Source of the DNA: Didymodactylos carnosus
Taxonomy: Eukaryota > Rotifera > Eurotatoria > Philodinida > Philodinidae
DNA: 64,000 nt
Direction: 5' to 3'
Assembly (NCBI GenBank): GCA_905250885.1
Contig: CAJNOQ010000151.1
Location: 1 to 64,000, forward strand
The position numbers and the translations under genes are program-made. The notes under the pieces are model-generated. The model was not told the origin of the DNA and made no database searches. It saw only the letters and a list, made by a program, of their open reading frames with translations. Shown piece after piece: positions 42,910-54,473 of this stretch; the stretch's first letter is position 1; every line of letters starts with the position of its first letter.

Positions 42910-43712
42910 TATAAAAAAAATTCCAGTGGGCACCAGTGCCGATATATTTCTGCCAAAAAAGTGCCGCACTGATAAACATCAGGGGGTTGTATCACAAAAA
43001 AACTTAAGTGAAAGGGTAACTTAAGTCATGGGAAATGTAGTCTTAAAGTTAAGACCGAAAACTTAAGTCGAACTTGAGTCATTGGCGCATTTTTTGAATA
43101 GATCAGGCATTTAACGATACGATTCGACGAAAACGACATTCTAAGGATTAGAGAATAAATATTTCGTTATTTTGCGGGTTTTTATCCGAAGTTTGTCACT
43201 GTTGTCAATGACTTTTAAAAAGTAAACAAATCGCCAACGTAAGTCTTTTTCGTGATACGGTTTAAGTCGGTCCTAAACTTAGACTTAAGCTTTTTCATGA
43301 TACGACCCCGATGCCCATGGGTGCCGCACTGGCAAAAATCAGTACCACATCGATGCCCCACTGAAATTTATTTAATCAATTTAATTAGTTTTTTATTATA
43401 GTTGTTTATGCTGAATTTTTGTATTAGAATGCGACACTGATCAGTGCCACATTGACATGCCAAAACCATGAGGCATTGCCTGGTACTTCTCTTATGAGAA
43501 GGAAAAGATGAAATCAGAAAGACATTCGAAATATTAAAAGTATACTGTGGTGTTAATATAGACAGAAATTGACAAAACAAAACTTCGGCACTGGTGCGAG
43601 ATTTTTACATTCTTTCTGGCACCGATGCGCATCAGTGCCCAGAAAAGAAATTATTCGGCACCGATGCGCATCCGTGCAGAACCAGTGCCGATAAAATATT
43701 TCTTTGTAGGGT
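42910..43712. mobile_element. inverted second copy (B) of the GGTGCGCACC element, with a nested insertion
   Basis: It shares the internal AT-rich stretch of copy A in reverse orientation (for example TTAGTTTTTTATTATAGTTG and CATTGACATGCCAAAACCAT) and the same GC-rich units. The right end ATATTTCTTTGTAGGG corresponds to the left end of copy A; the other end has lost its terminal CCCTAC. A further element interrupts it at about 42983-43311. Confidence 0.75.
42983..43311. mobile_element. MITE nested inside copy B
   Basis: The ends GGGGTTGTATCACAAAAAAA and TTTTTCATGATACGACCCC are inverted repeats, each followed inward by ACTTAAGT-type sequence. About 330 bp. Because it splits copy B, it is the younger insertion. 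Confidence 0.7.
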
Positions 43713-44499
43713 CAGCCATCTTTCAACATACTAAGAAGAATTACAAGCGGAACTAGAAGTGAAGCTATACCTCGCTTTTGTAACTGAAGCAGAATTCCAA
43801 TCAGGAATCTATAGCGTTCGATCCAAACAATAAGAAACTTACTGGTGTTTTCCGCAATGAGAGTTCAGAGAAAGAGATTATCTCAGAATACACAAAGATA
43901 GTTAAATAACAAATCAAAACTTCTTTCTTCAAAATACCTCCTAACAAAATCCCAGAAATAGAGCATCTTTTCCATAACTAAACTGACCAAAATATTCTTT
44001 AGAACACCTACATACAGTACATAAGCTATATAAGGACGAACAAAGAAAGGCACTTAATTGTTTTACAAAATCATACAATCATCGCTATCCATATAATACA
44101 CTCATCCCAATAATTTTTAAATAAAAAAGCGATCATACACTCACTATAGTTCGGTAATTATTTTCCTATGCTGATAATGCTACATACGAACGGGAAGCAC
44201 AACTGATCTGATTTAATGGACAAAGGTGAATGATCCAGATAATCTAGCACTACGTCATTGCGGTACCACTTTAATGTTCATTTAGGCTCCATAATATTTG
44301 ATCCTCTAGCGATCCATTTTGTACGTAATTTATGAAAAATTTCAAAAGAGGATAAGCATCAAAAAAAATGAATAACTCTACTTTTCAATAACTTTATTTT
44401 CTCGCATTAAGCCTCTTCTTAAGACGAGTAATCTTAAAAATATGGAAATAGAGGTCGCACTTAAGCGGTGTTATTGTTTGGTATATTCAAGGTCAATAG
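43713..44499. other. intergenic, nothing recognised
   Basis: AT-rich sequence with stops in all frames; no gene or repeat structure is visible. Confidence 0.5.
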
Positions 44500-47060
44500 A
44501 ATTTTTTGTTTCTCTCACATTTAATTGGTCAATGTGCGAATTTTCTCCAAGGTTAACCTAGCGCCATTTTCACAAATCAATTGTCATTAATTTGAGTGAG
44601 TAATCAATGTCGGCCGTTTTTGGATGCGTCAAATTTTGGTCTAATATGCGGACTAGTGAAAAAAATGTCTTATTATTTTATGCATTCTTCTTGTGTAGGA
44701 AAAATGCAGTTGATTGGATGAAAGTCTTAAGGGAATTCAGCTATAAGTGAAAATTTTCAAATCTTTCTGTTTTGTGGATTCTAGTTACTATTACTGGGAT
44801 ATCTACTATCCTATGGCATACAGACGCTGTTTTTGCAGATATCCCAGTAACGGTAGCAAGAATCCACAAAACAGAAAGAGATTGAAAATTTTCACTTAAT
44901 GAATTTCTGTAAGATTTTGATTCAATCAACGGCGCTTTTCTAACGCAACAAAAGTACACGAAATAAGAAACTTCTTTTCGCGACACTAAGAAAAAGTTAG
45001 CTCTAAATATCTTATTCAAAGTTCGACGTCTGTAACGTTGGATTCTTACATTTGCATGATAAAAATTAACGTTTTGGTCGTAAGAGTACAAAATCCAGAC
45101 GATTAAAGTGTCAAATTATGAGCCATCATAGCTAATAATCGATTAGAAATCATTCCGATGTTTTGAATGTCAGTGCTCTTAACTCTGTCGTTCATAACGT
45201 CTGGATTTGTTTAGATGACTTTCAAAACATGCTTTTCTTTGGATGGTTGCTTCCTCAAATGAGTTAAAGTTTCCTACAGCTGCGAAAGCCATCCGAAAAC
45301 GCACTACATCACAAAGAGGTTTTTAAAGTTAGCTAAGCGAACGTTATTTTTAGTGAAATTGCTCAGTTCTAACTGCATTAACAGATATAAATAATGCCTC
45401 TTGTTTCGAATATTTATTAATCTTGAAAAATTTGAGAGAAATGTAATAATAACAAAATAATTTTTCAATTTTCAAACGTCTATACTGATGCATTACGGCC
45501 CATGTCGTCGTATGGAGCTGTATCGCCTTAATTGACCACTTATTTTGTATTTCATTAAATAATTTTAATTTTGGAAGCCAAAACGTCGTGTTCGGACTAA
45601 ACGTTTAAAACGTGGAATATCGAAATTACTTGAGTTCAAACCGCAATGTTTGGAAAAAGTGTGAAGACACTAACGTTTAAAATGTCGGACCACGGAGGGT
45701 TGCGACGTTTAAAAGCGTAGTTTTTTGGCAGTACAGTCTACAGACTGTTTGGGTCAAAATGGTTTTAGATACATCGGATGCAAAAGCTAGAGCAAGGCCA
45801 AAACGCAACGCAAACTTTTGTCTTTCTACTCTGATTACAACAACGATTCACTCATAGTCAGATCCAGGGATACCAGATCAAAAGTAAAAAAATCAGAAAA
45901 TAAAAGTCTAAAAGCAGAAAATCAATACAGAAACAAAGCAGAAAAAGTTCCAAAATTCAGAATTTTTCTGCCAAAATCAGAAGATCTGGGATCCCTGGTC
46001 AGACCGTTTGCTGTTAACGTAGCTTAATCGTGTTCCTGTATGCTTTCAAATATGGCATATTTTTTGTTCTCAATTGCAGCAGCTTCGTTCAAATTCATAG
46101 CATTTGTACGGTGCCGGCAACGCAAAATTTCAGCAGTTCTTTTTTAGATATTTATAAATGGTTGGATAGAGCACATCGAGCTGAGTAAGAAGAGCTAGCT
46201 TTTAATTTTCTAAGTAAGAAAAATTGAAAAAATTCGACAAATCTAAAATTTCGGAAAACCATTTCGTTTCAAAACAATTCAGACTTTCGTCGTTTTCGTT
46301 CTCCCAGCTTTTTAGAAGTGCTTTTTTCAGATTCAGCATTAAAAACTGGATATGAGAATGACGCTTGGTCGAGATTAAAGTCAACGATCTATTCAGTATG
46401 GACGTTTTGGACTCTTTCTGTAAAAAGTTCAGACTATCCAAAATTTCTCGACTCTGTCAAAATATGAGTTTATTTCCATATTTCTTGCCATTAATTCAGA
46501 AAAAACGAGTTTGTTCGGCAACAGGACACAAAAGAAAATGGTGCTTCATATTTTGAAAGCTCTTTTAATAGCGTTTCTAATCAAGGAAAAGACGTCGGCA
46601 TCATCCCTTCGCAAAAAGGACCTGATAGGTTGCTGTTGATGATGATGAATTGTTTTGAAACGGAAGGATTTTTAGAAATTTTAGATTCTTCGAATTTTTT
46701 CAACTTTTCTTCGTTAAAAAGTTTTTTAAAAATTAAAAGCCAGTGTTTCTTACTCAGCTCGATGTGCTCCATCCAACCATTTATAAATATCTAAAAAAGA
46801 ACTGCTGAAATTTTGCGTTGCCGGCACCGGACAAATGCCATGAATTTGAACAGAGCTGCTGCAATTGAGAACAGAAAATATGCCATATTTGAAAACATAC
46901 AAGAACGCAAAAGAATCGAATATGCCTCTTCTCTTTTGGCACACTTCTCTTTTGGCACTCTTTTGGAGTCTGATCAAATTAGTTTAAAAATTTTTTCACG
47001 ATGGGCATCACAGTTGTGTTTCTTTTTCGAAGTGCTTGTTATAAAGAGTTGATTTAATAT
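44500..47060. mobile_element. decayed palindromic DNA-transposon region, possibly THAP-bearing
   Basis: Two inverted repeats lie here: one centred near 44820 (inner arms 44748-44805 and 44837-44897, with weaker outward pairing) and one with arms at about 46028-46290 and 46640-46900. The plus frame from 44607 reads MSAVFGCVKFWSN and then RKNAVDWMKVLREF, and the opposite arm reads a similar VRKAPLIESKSYRNSL. The Cys/Trp spacing recalls the start of a THAP zinc finger of P-type transposases, but no C-x2-H end is visible. The second repeat encodes FLDIYKWLDGAHRAE on the minus strand. No intact transposase is seen. The THAP idea is weak. Confidence 0.45.
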
Positions 47061-47912
47061 GTTTGATTAAAGTCTTTTTAAATAGAAAATTATGAAGCAT
47101 GCTAATATAGCTGTTGTTGTTTACATGTATCTTCTATATATCGATTTATTAAAAAAAATTAGTTTTATCATGCTTTGATTAGCCAATATTTAAATACTCG
47201 TGAAGAGTTACTGCAAAAAGTATTGCCACTTGTCAAAAATTTGAACAAGAAATTTCTGTCGGATTGTGCAGTGTGATGTGTTTCTCGGATATATTTAATA
47301 CGCTGAAATCTTTGTATGTAGGCTCGTCTCTAAAGTGAACACCTGTTTATTCTGAACATTTTATTATTGTCCTACAACAGCTTTTTTGCTGAAAATGAAT
47401 CCTCTTAAAGTGAGCATCTCCGTATTATGACGATTTCTGAAAAGTCTCGAAGGTGACTACGACGAAGATGTTTTACTATAATAATAAATAATGATACTCT
47501 TTTTTTAGTAAAAGTTAATGAAAGACTCTTCTCACCTATTAATGTTGAGCAAATGTATAGAGAAATAAACTTCTATAACTAAGTCATATTTTCAAAACAT
47601 AACTACTATCTACCTTCAAGGGGTTCACCAAATTAGAGATCTCAGGACACGAATGAATAAATATCACATAACCAAGATCTCTCAAGATCTACCAATCAGT
47701 GAAAAAGTGTCTGTTGTGTATTCCGCGCTTTGTGACAATGCTCCGAAATCTTTGAATGGATTTATGCAGGGATGAAGACTGAGCAACACATTTTAGCTTT
47801 TCAGTTATACATTTTTTTGTGATTTCTCAATGTTTTCAATTGATGTTTAATCTGATAAAGGCACTAATGCATACGGCAATGTATCATTTATTTTAGATTA
47901 TCTAAAAAAAAC
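47061..47912. other. upstream region of the coiled-coil gene
   Basis: No gene is recognised. A short 5' exon or UTR of the following gene may lie at the 3' end; an acceptor-like TTTTAG occurs just before its ATG, at about 47895. Confidence 0.45.
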
Positions 47913-50220
47913 ATGATTTCAACTTCTAAAAAAGACGATAAAACACTCGAAAATAAAAGATCTGCAATGATAAAGCAGTATCTCGAAGCCACTGCTGATA
48001 GTTCTCAGGTAAACTTGCATGAAAATCACTAGTTTCATAGTTAGTAACGAATTTTAGAATGTTATTTAGAACTCATCTGATAATTTTAACTATTCAGCAC
48101 CATTGGAACCTTTTCAGTATAAATCGACTCAACCACTAAAATCTGAGCAATCATCAACAGAATCAACTCCAAAGCGTAAATACTAGAATAGTACATCATT
48201 CTTATGAATCATAATTGTTTTTTATCTGAACAGCAACTTCAATGCAGAATGAAATAGTTCAACAACAATACGATTTCGATAATTTACGTGAGGAACTCGT
48301 TAAAGCAGAAGAACGTGTTGTACAACTTCGATTAGAGCTGAAACAAATACAATCTAAAAAATGGTCGGATAGTGATCATCGATCTTCTTCCACGAGAACG
48401 TCGTCATTATCCAATCATGAGCAGGAACAACAACAGAGTACGGCCTTATCCGATTCTCCAATCAGTTTGTATCGTTTTTCGCAGCCACCTTCTACTTCAT
48501 CATTACCAGTTCATATTTCATATCATATTGTTCCTTGTTCATTTCGTCCTTCACAACCACTACCAGATATTTTGAAAAATAATATTTTACCATTAGAAGG
48601 ATGTTCATTGTGTGCTGTTGGACATCAAAAGCATTTCATACACCAAGTAAGATAAGGATGTTCTAGATTGAACAATACATTCATATTTTGCTAAAATTCT
48701 TGGATAGATGATGACGGCGTTAAATTACAAAGCACTTTTGTTTTTGATTTTTTATAGCTGTTACTGCCACAACAACAAGATCACCATCATCAACATGTTA
48801 ATCTGTCTTCTATAAGAACTGTTCCGTCGTCTGTAACTGACGCGGCTAGCACGCCTTTGATCGGACAAGGTGAGGTAAGAGGAAGACTCACTTCACGACA
48901 TTGATGTTTGTTTTCTATCATGTGTAGTGATTTTAGTTATATCAACAACCATCTCCAGTTGTGCCATTATATCAACATCGTGAACAATTAGAAAGACATT
49001 TAGAATGGTTGAAACAAGCTTTAAATGAATTGGAAACAACAGAATATGGAAATCATGATATAAAAGTAAAGGCACCGGGGTGCGTATTGATTTAATTAGA
49101 AATAGAAAACTTAGATAAAGGAAACGTTTATTTTTACTTAGATTGTACATTATTCGAGAAAAGAGTAAACAATTACGTGCGTTGAAAGCAACTCATCGGG
49201 AACAACAAGCTCCATTTATTGAATGTCGCATTAGACAATTAGAAAATGAACTCATACAAGCATTGAGTGATCATTCAAAAGATGTTTCATTCAAGCTAGA
49301 AATGAATGAACGGCGAAGTGCTATATTGATGAAAATTATGCAAATAACTGATCAATTGACGATAGTTTATCAACAAATACGACAGTAAGTAGAACTAGCT
49401 ATTGATAAAAGTATAGTTTTATGTGAGAGTGCGTCGTAATTAGGGCTATCATTATCACTGTCGAAACAAAAGAAATTGACGTCATATCAGGAGTTATTTT
49501 ATGGTCAAGTAATGAAGTAGAAAGAAGAATGAACGTAAACAAAATGAGACATTCACTCGTTATGAACGATACATCTGGTGGATTGAATAATGCTAAATGG
49601 GAGTGTGACACTTTCCCTCCTATCTGATTGCATTCAGAAGTGGCGGAACAGTATGATCAGTGGAAACATCCCCACAGTTTTTGAAATGTAAAGAAACTTG
49701 AAGACCGGATGCCGAGCGAACTCCACAACTTGAAGGATTTATTTCTTTAGATTTATCATATAATTGCTACATTTTTCGTATCTTTGACTCCTTTTCTCTG
49801 TTTATTAGAAATTCATATTTGTTGACCTATAGAGCAACAAGGATTTAACATCGATTCGTTCCTAATTACTCGCACTCACGTATAATACCGGCGTGTCAGA
49901 GTAGATAAAAGTAGAAAATTCTATGAATGATCCTGTGACTGGAGAAAAATATTTCGCTATTTACCTTTAATTTTCCTAAAAGAAAAATCGTCTTCACAAC
50001 TTCTGAACGCTCTGCCACGTACATTGTATCACCGCAGTGAATTTGGCATAATGTTCCGTTATTATACTTATAGTATTTTCTTTCTAGATTGAGTACAAGA
50101 CGAAGAAATTCTTATACTACAAACGGATCTTCGTGTAATAGTCAAAACGGTTTTTCATCTTCGAACAGCTTTTATGGTGAAAATGATACTCATCCAGCGA
50201 GATTTTCTCATCTCAGATAA
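47913..50220 (+). CDS. coiled-coil protein of unknown function
   Basis: Seven exons: 47913-48008, 48070-48175, 48234-48646, 48758-48874, 48937-49079, 49142-49384 and 50088-50220, giving 416 aa in one frame. Two heptad-rich helices are visible: residues about 70-105 (NLREELVKAEERVVQLRLEL and on) and about 245-370 (EQLERHLEWLKQALNELE; then REKSKQLRALKATHREQQ, RQLENELIQALSD and a final helix). A Ser/Pro/Gln-rich linker lies between, containing DSPISLYRFSQPPS and CSLCAVGH, a possible lone CxxC. The tail is Ser/Asn-rich. No catalytic motif or membrane segment is seen. The layout (disordered linkers, long coiled coils) suggests a cytoskeletal or centrosomal scaffold, but the family is not recognised. 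Intron 6 is 703 bp; all others are about 55-110 bp. Confidence 0.78.
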
Positions 50221-52630
50221 TCAATGTGCAACTTGGTTCAGCTGCGTTTAATTCACATTACTATAACAATCATCACATTAATTGAATATTTGATGACAAT
50301 AGATGTGATGCACTCAACGGACTGAAGATACTACAGTGAGAAATAATTAAGACAATTACTTTTTCTAAGAATTATTTAGAGCATTTGTCTATTTATTTTT
50401 CTCGTTTATAACCTGTACAGAATCTCATTACTTTTGAAACAGTACTAGTCTTTTTACACCTTTACTTTCTCTATACACATTCTAAACACAAGTGATATAT
50501 GGAAAACTTAACTATAGGCAGTTTTCACGTATAAATTTTGTTTTCGGTTATGTATAATACCTCAGGAGATGTTTTTTGTGCATTCTCTTTTACAATGTCT
50601 GATACATTTTTTACTTAATACTAAAAGTTTAGTTCTGTGTTATTAAATCTTATTCTCTTTTGTATTTTAAGTTGATAAAAGACTCTCTTACTGTAGTATT
50701 TTTATTTGTATGTGTTTACTGTGAAAAATATGTTAAGAGTATAAGTAGTGTTGTTCGTATTTGCGAAGGACCTATGGTGTAGGCAGTTTTAGAATAATCT
50801 TCCTCAGTCAATACATCAGTGAAGAAGGATATGCATTATCTCATACAATCTTCTGCAATTTTCTGTTACTCAAAAATACAGAAGAGTAAACAATTTTCTT
50901 TTTGTTTTTATATTTTTGTATTTGATAACAGTGTATTTTTTTAATTATATTTTCAAACATATATTAACCATATACAAGTCGGCAATGATATACAAAAAAA
51001 TGGGACATTGATGTTGTACATCATATTGTAATTATCTTAATCTTTCTGTTTTTTTCCTCTTCTTCTATGAACGTCTAGTCAATGAATGGATAATAATATG
51101 ATGTCAAAGGAAACAGAGTGCTACACTCAATTTATAATTGATTGAGGCAACAATCATTTTTATATAAACATTTCTGTTTCCCGGAAGTTTTAATGCATAA
51201 TTTGTATGTGACTATATATAGACTCTTGCTCGTGCATCAACCTGCTTTTAGTTTAAAATAAAATCGAATATTATTGAATAGGTTAGTATTCTAGATATTC
51301 GTATAATTGTTCTATATTATAATATCTATTTATATTTAATAGAAAAATGGAAGAGTATAATTGAGAATTAAACACAGTTACGTTCGTAGAATGTATAGAC
51401 TTTTCGTTTCTTGTAAAAATCGAAAGAGTTATAAATTTCAAAGAATTTTCATGTGCTAAATCACGTTTGAGACATCAAGATTAAATCAAAAAATTAACAT
51501 TTTGACCCGAAATTATCTACGTTTTTTTTTTACGAAATTAATTAAATAAAATCTTTGGGTCAACATCCGCTATTTGGGTATTAACAATCTCTTTTTTTGT
51601 GTCTCTATCCATTTAATTTGGTCATATTCTAAATAACAATAATAAACGGAAATGAAGAAAGCTTTTTCATCATTTTCAATCAACTCGACCATGTATAAAG
51701 AAGAATCTCGTGGGAAAAGAAGAAAGAACGAAAAAGAGAGAGTCATTGCAAATAAACGTTAATGGTAAATGAACCCATCTCTTCGTAAAGGTTTTGTTTT
51801 CTTGAATATTTCATATATTCAGAATAGACGAGATTGAAAAAAAGAAGAAACCAGAAAGCCTAATGATTCTGAACATTTTCTTTTTTCTTTTCTATTTTTT
51901 TTTACAAATAGTCCTATGCTGGTATGAGAACGTTTCAGGTTACGTCAAAATAATTATAGTGTATAGAGAGTGCCTGGTAGTTCAAATAAAAGAACGAAAA
52001 AATAGAAAGAAACCTGTACTTAATTTGTTCAGTCGGAAGTTGAACATGCTCTAACAAAATATGCTATTAATTACTGATCATATCACAGAAAAAATAGTGG
52101 AATTTGATGATATAAGGTATGTTGTGATGTAACATCGAATGAAACTAGAGTATTATATGCACACAATGGCTAGGTACAGTAACAATTAAAAAATTTTAGG
52201 TATGTGTGTGTGCGTGTGTAGCAGTAAAGAATATTTGTATGGAACATATCTCTATAAGTAAATTCTAGCTGTTTTTCAACTATTAATAATAGTCATAGAA
52301 GTTGTTGAGAAGTTTCTTTAGAATTTTTTTAATACAAAACTATTTTTCGCTCCCACATTGCTACTCTTCAACGTTAATGAAGGAAGAGTTAAACAAATAC
52401 TCCTAATTTCAACTTTTTAGTGATCCATGAACAAAAAAAAAAAATAAGAATAAATCTAAATTTCTATGCCACGCACGCACATATATTATTAATATGATTA
52501 GGAATAATATTTTAGTCTCTTTTCTACTATTATACATACGTGATTAACTAATCTTATTTTCACTATATCTACATAGAAATAATTTCTTTTTCATTTCATT
52601 AGTGTTGACTAGAATTTGTACAATTTTGAT
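50221..52630. other. long AT-rich intergenic region / 3' UTR
   Basis: Likely the 3' UTR of the coiled-coil gene at first. No coding sequence is recognised; the open frame at 51863-52054 is hydrophobic and lacks support. Confidence 0.5.
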
Positions 52631-54373
52631 ATGAGAAATTGTCGTACTCAAAGTCAACGTTTATCAACATCCTTTTCATCTATCGTTTTATCTCGTTCAA
52701 CATCAACAAATTCAACATCATCTCAGAGAACAAAATCATCATTATCACATAGTATTAGTCAACAAGACTATAAATCAACAAATAAATTCAATGGGAGTCG
52801 TTCAAGATCAACAACAGGAACAAAATCGAAAACAAAATTTCGTTCTTATACACCAAATAAGTTATCTAGTATCGATAAACAAGCAACAACAATTGAATTA
52901 GCTAAACTTGAACCAATATTAAATACAGATACTGATTCATTAAAGATTGGTGATCGTGTCTATGTTAATGGTGAATGGCCAGGTGTTATCGTTTATATTG
53001 GTGAAACATTATTTGCCGAGGGTGAATGGTGTGCAGTTGTACTGGATGATGAAACAAATGGATGTAATGATGGAAGAGTAGGAGGAAAAAGATATTTTCA
53101 AACAAATCCAAATAGAGGAATCTTCTGTAGACTAACTAAAGTTACTCGTACACCTGTATGTTATACGAAGACGTTGTTCGATACCTAAATATGATAGCAG
53201 TTTCTTTTGTGAAATATCATGTAAACATTTTCAATTTATATTTAAAAAATAATCATATGTTTGTACAGACATTCCGCACTAGATTATGTGTATGTATGAT
53301 TGATTACTTTAATGTAAAAGTATTTAAAGAAAAAATTCTCTCGTATTTGTAGCGTTAATCGCTCTTAGAAGCTAATAAAACTAAAAGTGATTTATATTAA
53401 AGAGATTTATAGATGGGGAATGCTAAACACATATCGAGTCGAAATAGATTTGGCTGAAGTTTTTTTGCAGACGAGTTGAAGAAAAATCTTTTTTGCAAGT
53501 TACTTATAAGATAAGAACATGACTAATTCGAAAATATCTCTGCTCCGGTCTTTCCCGTTACCAAGATAGGAGGCATTATCCGTAAAATAACTACCTTTTC
53601 TATCGGCTACATATAATCATATCTTTATGAATAAAATAACTACAAGTAGCTCAAGTACAGTATAGAGACATGTTGCCAGGTGCGAGCTTACTTTTCATTG
53701 GTGGAAATCGTGAAAAAAGCAGAAGCTCGACATGATTAAAAATGGAAAAAGTCCAAAATTTAGAAAATTTGCGCGCTCTCTCCATCCATGGGAGACGTTT
53801 TTATATAATTACAACTGTCAGAGAATTTAAGTACAAAGTTACAGGTGCCTAAGTAATCAATTCACCAAAAAATCTTGCCTTCGGAGCAATAAATAAGAGT
53901 CAGATTATAGGAAATAATGTCTCTTATCTCGGTAACGGAAAAGACCTGAGCAAAGATGTTTTCGGATTAGTCATGTTCTTATGCTTATAAGTAACTTGCA
54001 AAAAAGATTTTTCTTCAACTCGCCTGTAAAAAAACTGTAGCTAAATCTATTTCGACTCCATATGCAGTACCATATTGTTCACTAAATTTTAAATGTAGTA
54101 CGCTATAGTATAACAGGTGAATGTTTTATGAAGCGGACAATACTTAAAATAGATGGTTGTTGATTTCAGATAGTTAAATGAAGTCATTGATTTCATTCAT
54201 GCGTACGAATTAGTTTTAAGTGATTGCTTAAAACAATTGTCGCTGATATATTTTCTTTTTTGTAGTCAATGACAGATCGTTTACATGGTGAAATTTCACA
54301 GTTCAATTTTAGAAATGTTTCTATGCTAGAGGTTATGGAAAAAGTATACATAGAAAGAAAACAGAATAGATAA
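52631..54373 (+). CDS. small CAP-Gly domain protein (CLIP-like)
   Basis: Two exons, 52631-53155 and 54266-54373, giving 210 aa. Residues 1-90 are Ser/Thr/Lys-rich and basic. The CAP-Gly domain follows, from about 96 to 170: LKIGDRVYVNGEWPGVIVYI, GEWCAVVLDDETNG, then GRVGGKRYFQTNPNRGIFCR and the CLIP-type LTKVTRTP. CAP-Gly domains bind EEY/F tails of tubulin, EB1 and CLIP-170. The usual GKNDG tubulin-binding motif reads GCNDG here, losing the lysine. The second exon adds 35 residues with a short helix and stops. It is joined because it follows a consensus acceptor (TTTTTTGTAG) and continues in frame after a GTATGT donor; without the splice the protein would end at 53188. CLIP proteins are far longer, so this is a compact adaptor. 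Confidence 0.8.
53420..54075. mobile_element. foldback element inside the CAP-Gly gene intron
   Basis: Arms of about 165 bp at 53425-53590 and 53905-54072 pair closely (AAGTTACTTATAAG with its complement; GAGTTGAAGAAAAATCTTTT with its complement; GAATTAGTCATGTTC pairing). The loop is about 315 bp and has no coding potential. Confidence 0.85.
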
Positions 54374-54473
54374 AAAATTATAGTACACTTTTTATCTTTC
54401 GGTTCTAAAAACTATATCATGATAGATAATATTGTTCATTCTCGTTGAATATATTATTTTTGTCAATGATATA

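Noticed and set aside
45818-46027. Lys/Ser-rich open frame
   Set aside because: Low-complexity reading in a decayed transposon region without support.
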